Shown one piece after another: positions 5,934 through 8,751 of a stretch of 8,751 bases of DNA; the first letter of the stretch is position 1; the number at the start of each line of letters is the position of its first letter. Position numbers and translations under genes: made by a program. Origin of the DNA: Chloroflexota bacterium (lineage in GTDB: Bacteria; Chloroflexota; Anaerolineae; Anaerolineales; UBA4823); the NCBI GenBank assembly GCA_030613705.1, contig JAUWLJ010000070.1, positions 1 to 8,751 of the forward strand, given 5' to 3'. Under the pieces are notes generated by a model. It ran no database searches. It saw only the letters and a program-made list of their open reading frames with translations, and was not told the DNA's origin.

Positions 5934-6428
5934 TCAGGATTGCATCCGCTCCCAGGCTCTTCTCAACCGCTGATAAGTGTCCTCGAGTGTTTCAGGGAGA
6001 ACCCGCGTCTCCCCCAGCGAAGACATAAAATTCGTGTCTCCTGTCCAGCGCGGGACGACATGTAAATGAACGTGTTCCGTGATCCCTGCACCAGCTGCTT
6101 CACCAATGTTGATACCTATATTGAATCCTTGAGCATGATACTCCTTACCTAACATGGACATAATCTGGGTTGCCAGTTCCATCAGCTCAGCGCGTGCTGA
6201 CGCATCTAAACCGTCTAAAGAGGGATCATGTTTATTAGGCACCACCATAAGATGCCCACTGGTGTAAGGATACCGATTTAAAATCACAAATGCCTGCTGT
6301 CCACGATAGAGAATTAAATTATCAGGGCCATCAGGCAATTCCTGGGCTTCGCAGAACACACATCCTTCTGCTTCCTCGTTATGTTTTTGAATGTATGTCA
6401 TGCGCCAGGGAGACCAAATATATTTCAT
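5934..6428 (-). CDS. HIT-family nucleotide hydrolase/phosphorylase (AP-4-A phosphorylase-like)
   Basis: The 164-residue protein carries the histidine triad HVHLHVV at 119-125, with His121 the expected nucleophile to the nucleotide alpha-phosphate. The preceding GFNIGINIGEAAGAG and NRYPYTSGHLMVVP (51-64) are family landmarks. The N-terminal IWSPWRMTYI and CVFCE (Cys23, Cys26) resemble the diadenosine-tetraphosphate phosphorylase group typified by mycobacterial Rv2613c, in which the cysteines may hold zinc. A likely role is degradation of Ap4A or related nucleotides in the cytoplasm; the exact substrate cannot be fixed from sequence. The ATG at 6428 has no Shine-Dalgarno sequence in the 20 bases before it, unlike most genes here. 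The gene is divergent from xseA and leads the thiolase and hbd genes. Confidence 0.92.
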   Translation of the reverse strand: MKYIWSPWRMTYIQKHNEEAEGCVFCEAQELPDGPDNLILYRGQQAFVILNRYPYTSGHLMVVPNKHDPSLDGLDASARAELMELATQIMSMLGKEYHAQGFNIGINIGEAAGAGITEHVHLHVVPRWTGDTNFMSSLGETRVLPETLEDTYQRLRRAWERMQS

Positions 6429-6527
6429 TGTAATGCGGGGAAGCCGGAATATTCATCGTCATAGAGCGGGATCAATCCTTGTAGAGACTTCTATTATTGT
6501 AGCAGAAAACAACACGCCCAGGAATAG

Positions 6528-6556
6528 TTGACAACCACCAGGCTAACGGGTATCCT
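6528..6556 (+). promoter_or_regulatory. Promoter of the xseA operon
   Basis: A perfect -35 box TTGACA (6528-6533) and TATCCT (6551-6556) are separated by exactly 17 bases on the plus strand. Initiation near 6563 would leave a leader of about 27 bases before the xseA ATG. The 161-base divergent gap must also contain the promoter of the HIT gene, for which I see no convincing match. Confidence 0.7.
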
Positions 6557-6589
6557 CATATCCGGATTTCACCAAAGGTAAGCCTGAAA

Positions 6590-7816
6590 ATGATGCAGAT
6601 GCCGATGTTCCAACCCCCAACCTGGTCGGTCACAGATCTAACGCGATATTTGCGTGACCTGTTTGAAAGCGAAGAAAACCTGCAAGATTTGTGGGTGGAA
6701 GGCGAGGTTTCCAACCTGTCCCGGCCGACCTCTGGGCACCTGTATTTTACATTGAAGGACAGAAATGCTGCCTTGCGCTGTGTTATGTGGCGCAATGCAG
6801 TCAACCAGCAAACCTATCTTCCGCGTGATGGAGATGCAATCGAGATCCATGGCAGTATCAGCGTATACGAAGCCAGCGGAAACTACCAGCTGTATGGGGA
6901 TATGATTCGACCAGCTGGTGAAGGGGCAATGTTCCAGGAATTTCTGCGCCTGAAAGATCAATTAGAAGCCGAAGGATTATTTGATGAGGGAAGGAAGAGG
7001 GCTATTCCGCGTTGGCCTGAAACGATCGGGATTGTCACCTCGCCTACTGGGGCAGCCTTGAGGGATATGCTCGATACGATCCGGCGCCGTTACCCACCCG
7101 TTAAAATAATATTGGCCCCGACGCAGGTCCAAGGCGATCAAGCCCCGCAAGGGATAATATCCGCTTTACAGGCACTTAACCGCCTGATTAAACCAGATTT
7201 AATCTTACTTGCTCGTGGAGGGGGATCGCTTGAAGATCTCATGGCATTTAATGATGAGCAGGTGGCTCGTGCCATCGTTTCATCTCCTGCGCCAATCATT
7301 TCAGGTATCGGCCATGAAACCGATTTCACGATCGCTGACTTCGCGGCTGACCTGCGTGCACCTACCCCAACTGCCGCGGCGGAACTTGCCACGCCCAACC
7401 AGGCTGACTTGCGCGTATCCCTCAGCGAGCTGAGCAAGAACATCCACCAATCGACAATTAATTTCCTTTTTGACCAGCGAAGGTGGCTCGAAGGGCAGCA
7501 GAATCGTTTATTATTGCGCACCCCGTTAGCACGGGTTCACCGGGACCAGCAGCGCCTGGACGAGCTCAATTTCCGGGCAGGCAAGTCGTTGTACCACGTG
7601 ATAGAGATCAACCGCACCCGTTTGGCAGGTATTAAACTGCGTCTCAACGCCCTCAATCCGCGCGCGCTTCTCGCCCGCGGCTACTCCCTCGTCACCCAAC
7701 CAGATGGCAGCCTGGTGCGCTCCACCAAACAGGTTCAGCCCAATGATGCTCTGAGTGTGCGGGTCAGCGATGGCGAATTTGAGGTGCGCGTGCAGGAACC
7801 CGGCAGTGTCGAATAA
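6590..7816 (+). CDS. xseA: Exodeoxyribonuclease VII large subunit
   Basis: Catalytic subunit of exonuclease VII, which degrades single-stranded DNA from both ends to oligonucleotides during repair. The 408-residue protein starts with the OB-fold DNA-binding domain (about 12-108, with VEGEVSNLSRPTSGHLYFTLKD at its core). The nuclease domain follows. Residues known to matter in the E. coli enzyme have counterparts at a constant offset: Asp159 in ALRDM, Arg209 in ARGGGSLEDL, and His242 and Asp245 in GIGHETD. A charged helical region from about 270 to 345, presumably the coiled coil that binds XseB, and the C-terminal ARGYSLV segment complete it. It is somewhat shorter than the E. coli subunit. 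ATG 6590 is preceded by AAAGG eleven bases away; further in-frame ATGs at 6593, 6599 and 6605 are possible. It is the first gene of the operon. Confidence 0.97.
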   Translation: MMQMPMFQPPTWSVTDLTRYLRDLFESEENLQDLWVEGEVSNLSRPTSGHLYFTLKDRNAALRCVMWRNAVNQQTYLPRDGDAIEIHGSISVYEASGNYQLYGDMIRPAGEGAMFQEFLRLKDQLEAEGLFDEGRKRAIPRWPETIGIVTSPTGAALRDMLDTIRRRYPPVKIILAPTQVQGDQAPQGIISALQALNRLIKPDLILLARGGGSLEDLMAFNDEQVARAIVSSPAPIISGIGHETDFTIADFAADLRAPTPTAAAELATPNQADLRVSLSELSKNIHQSTINFLFDQRRWLEGQQNRLLLRTPLARVHRDQQRLDELNFRAGKSLYHVIEINRTRLAGIKLRLNALNPRALLARGYSLVTQPDGSLVRSTKQVQPNDALSVRVSDGEFEVRVQEPGSVE

Positions 7817-8345
7817 AACCCCACCCACGAACTTATCTGTCCAGTGTTCATATTGCTTCGGGATGGTGCCGGCCGAGGAAGTAGAATGCCTGCGTTGTGG
7901 CGCCCCGCTGGATGATAGCATCCAGATCAGTGATTCTCAAGAAGCAGTGCTCCAGGAATTAATCGAGAATTCCCACCAAAAGCTGGTCGCATCTGGCACA
8001 TCTGCAGCCGAGATAGCCTTTGGAACCGGCTGCACATTAGGGTTATTGGTCGGCGGGTTGCTGATGGTGATCATTTTCTTTGCGATCACAAAAACCTTGA
8101 CCATCTTAGCTGTAATCCTTTTCATCCTGATTTTGATTTCTTTTCTTGTCTCCTCCACACTCGCCAACCGTGCCAGGCAAGCCACCACTCGCACATCCTA
8201 TGAGCGGGAAGTAAAACCTGAAATCGATCAATTCATCACCGAATACGGACTGAGTCAAGATGAATTCAATGACCAGGCAGCTGAAATATTACCCTCAGAC
8301 TCCCCCTTACTCCTTTACTCCTCACGTCAGGGGAAACAAGTTTAA
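7806..8345 (+). CDS. Zinc-ribbon, two-helix membrane protein inserted between xseA and xseB
   Basis: I do not recognise a characterised family. From the GTG start at 7806 the protein has 179 residues. A short zinc ribbon comes first, with cysteines at 14, 17, 28 and 31 (CSYC and CLRC). A polar, probably helical linker follows, then two hydrophobic segments at about 75-94 and 98-117 forming a membrane hairpin, and an acidic cytoplasmic-looking tail (VKPEIDQFITEYGLSQDEF). The start was chosen because AGGAA at 7794-7798 is seven bases upstream and because any ATG start inside the ribbon (for example 7863) would lose two of the four cysteines. The frame is open upstream to 7755, deep inside xseA. 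The 11-base overlap with xseA implies translational coupling, and xseB follows 20 bases later. Its role, and any link to exonuclease VII, are unknown. Confidence 0.8.
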   Translation: MSNKTPPTNLSVQCSYCFGMVPAEEVECLRCGAPLDDSIQISDSQEAVLQELIENSHQKLVASGTSAAEIAFGTGCTLGLLVGGLLMVIIFFAITKTLTILAVILFILILISFLVSSTLANRARQATTRTSYEREVKPEIDQFITEYGLSQDEFNDQAAEILPSDSPLLLYSSRQGKQV

Positions 8346-8365
8346 CAATTACCATGGAGATAAGC

Positions 8366-8614
8366 ATGAATCCACCAACCAAGTCACCTGAAGAACCTGT
8401 TCCAATCGAGGAGATGACCTACGAACAGGCGCTCAGCGAGCTGGAGGCAATTGTCCTGGACCTCGAAACTGATGAAAGATCTCTAAAACAGGCTCTGGAA
8501 ATGTTTGAACGGGGACAGGCGCTAGCCAGGCACTGTGCGCAATTACTGGAGCAGGCTGAGCTTAAAATTCAAGAACTGTCCGCTGAAGGATTGGTAGACT
8601 TCAACCAGTCATGA
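8366..8614 (+). CDS. xseB: Exodeoxyribonuclease VII small subunit
   Basis: The 82-residue protein is the helical small subunit that binds along the XseA coiled coil and is needed for exonuclease VII activity. The core matches the family: MTYEQALSELEAIVLDLE, then SLKQALEMFERGQALARHC and LLEQAELKIQEL. Its length is close to that of E. coli XseB (80 residues). I prefer the ATG at 8366 over the ATG at 8354, because GGAG at 8356-8359 lies six bases before it and overlaps the earlier ATG. It stands in the same operon as xseA but is separated from it by the membrane-protein gene. Confidence 0.95.
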   Translation: MNPPTKSPEEPVPIEEMTYEQALSELEAIVLDLETDERSLKQALEMFERGQALARHCAQLLEQAELKIQELSAEGLVDFNQS

Positions 8615-8628
8615 AACCTTATTACTAG

Positions 8629-8751
8629 ATGGATCAATTCGGGATATTATCCAATCCAGTCTTGATCGCTGGATTCATCTCCTGGGTGTTAGCACAACTG
8701 ATCAAAATCCCTTGGAATTATTTATCGACGGGTAAATGGGATTGGGTTTTG
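8629..8751 (+). CDS. Divergent PAP2 / DUF212 family membrane protein, N-terminal part
   Basis: The open frame starts at the ATG at 8629, directly after an in-frame TAG, and runs off the right edge after 41 residues. The visible part begins MDQFGILSNPVLIAGFISWV and continues with AQLIKIPWNYLSTGKWDW. The NPVL start, the first membrane helix and the AQ-x-x-K then TGKWDW pattern are typical of the N-terminus of DUF212 (divergent PAP2-like) proteins. In those a MPSSH motif normally follows, beyond this window. The biochemical function of the family is not well established. It begins 14 bases after the xseB stop and is likely the fourth gene of the operon. No clear Shine-Dalgarno sequence is visible. 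Confidence 0.75.
   Translation, partial: MDQFGILSNPVLIAGFISWVLAQLIKIPWNYLSTGKWDWVL

Noticed and set aside
7138..7521. Minus-strand frames opposite xseA
   Set aside because: xseA is intact across this stretch with conserved catalytic residues, and the opposite frames are serine/arginine-rich with no domain or ribosome binding site.

Overview
This window looks like part of a chromosome of moderate GC content from a free-living bacterium. It is probably a member of the Chloroflexota, most likely Anaerolineae-like. That placement is inference: an FMN-riboswitch-controlled RibXY-type ABC importer was first described from Chloroflexus relatives, and no rRNA or tRNA here can confirm it. No mobile element, CRISPR array, rRNA or tRNA was found.

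Left part (1-3200, all minus strand): an operon read right to left. It has a sigma-70-type promoter (3165-3193), an FMN riboswitch aptamer (2970-3147), an intrinsic terminator (2895-2926) and a second hairpin next to the start codon. These are followed by a permease (ribX-like), a substrate-binding lipoprotein (ribY-like) and an ATPase. The proteins alone would be annotated as a NitT/TauT/thiamine-precursor-type importer. The riboswitch points to riboflavin or a related flavin instead. A Shine-Dalgarno sequence at the left edge suggests another minus-strand gene follows.

Middle (3200-6428, minus strand): a HIT-family nucleotide phosphorylase/hydrolase, an acetyl-CoA acetyltransferase, a 3-hydroxybutyryl-CoA dehydrogenase and a 97-residue three-helix membrane protein of unknown role. 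Thiolase and dehydrogenase carry out consecutive steps of C4 acyl-CoA metabolism (acetyl-CoA, acetoacetyl-CoA, 3-hydroxybutyryl-CoA).

Between the dehydrogenase and the small membrane protein lies the most unusual stretch (3548-3749, plus strand). A near-consensus promoter drives a predicted RNA of about 165 nt. The RNA carries a perfect Shine-Dalgarno sequence, a 17-codon open frame embedded in a strong hairpin, two separate segments able to mask the Shine-Dalgarno sequence, and a 14-bp terminal hairpin. I do not recognise it, and no plus-strand gene follows for it to control in cis.

Right part (6528-8751, plus strand): a consensus-like promoter followed by xseA, a zinc-ribbon two-helix membrane protein, xseB and the start of a DUF212/divergent-PAP2 membrane protein. 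The genes are tightly packed and look like one operon. XseA and XseB form exonuclease VII; the membrane protein inserted between them has no known connection with the enzyme.
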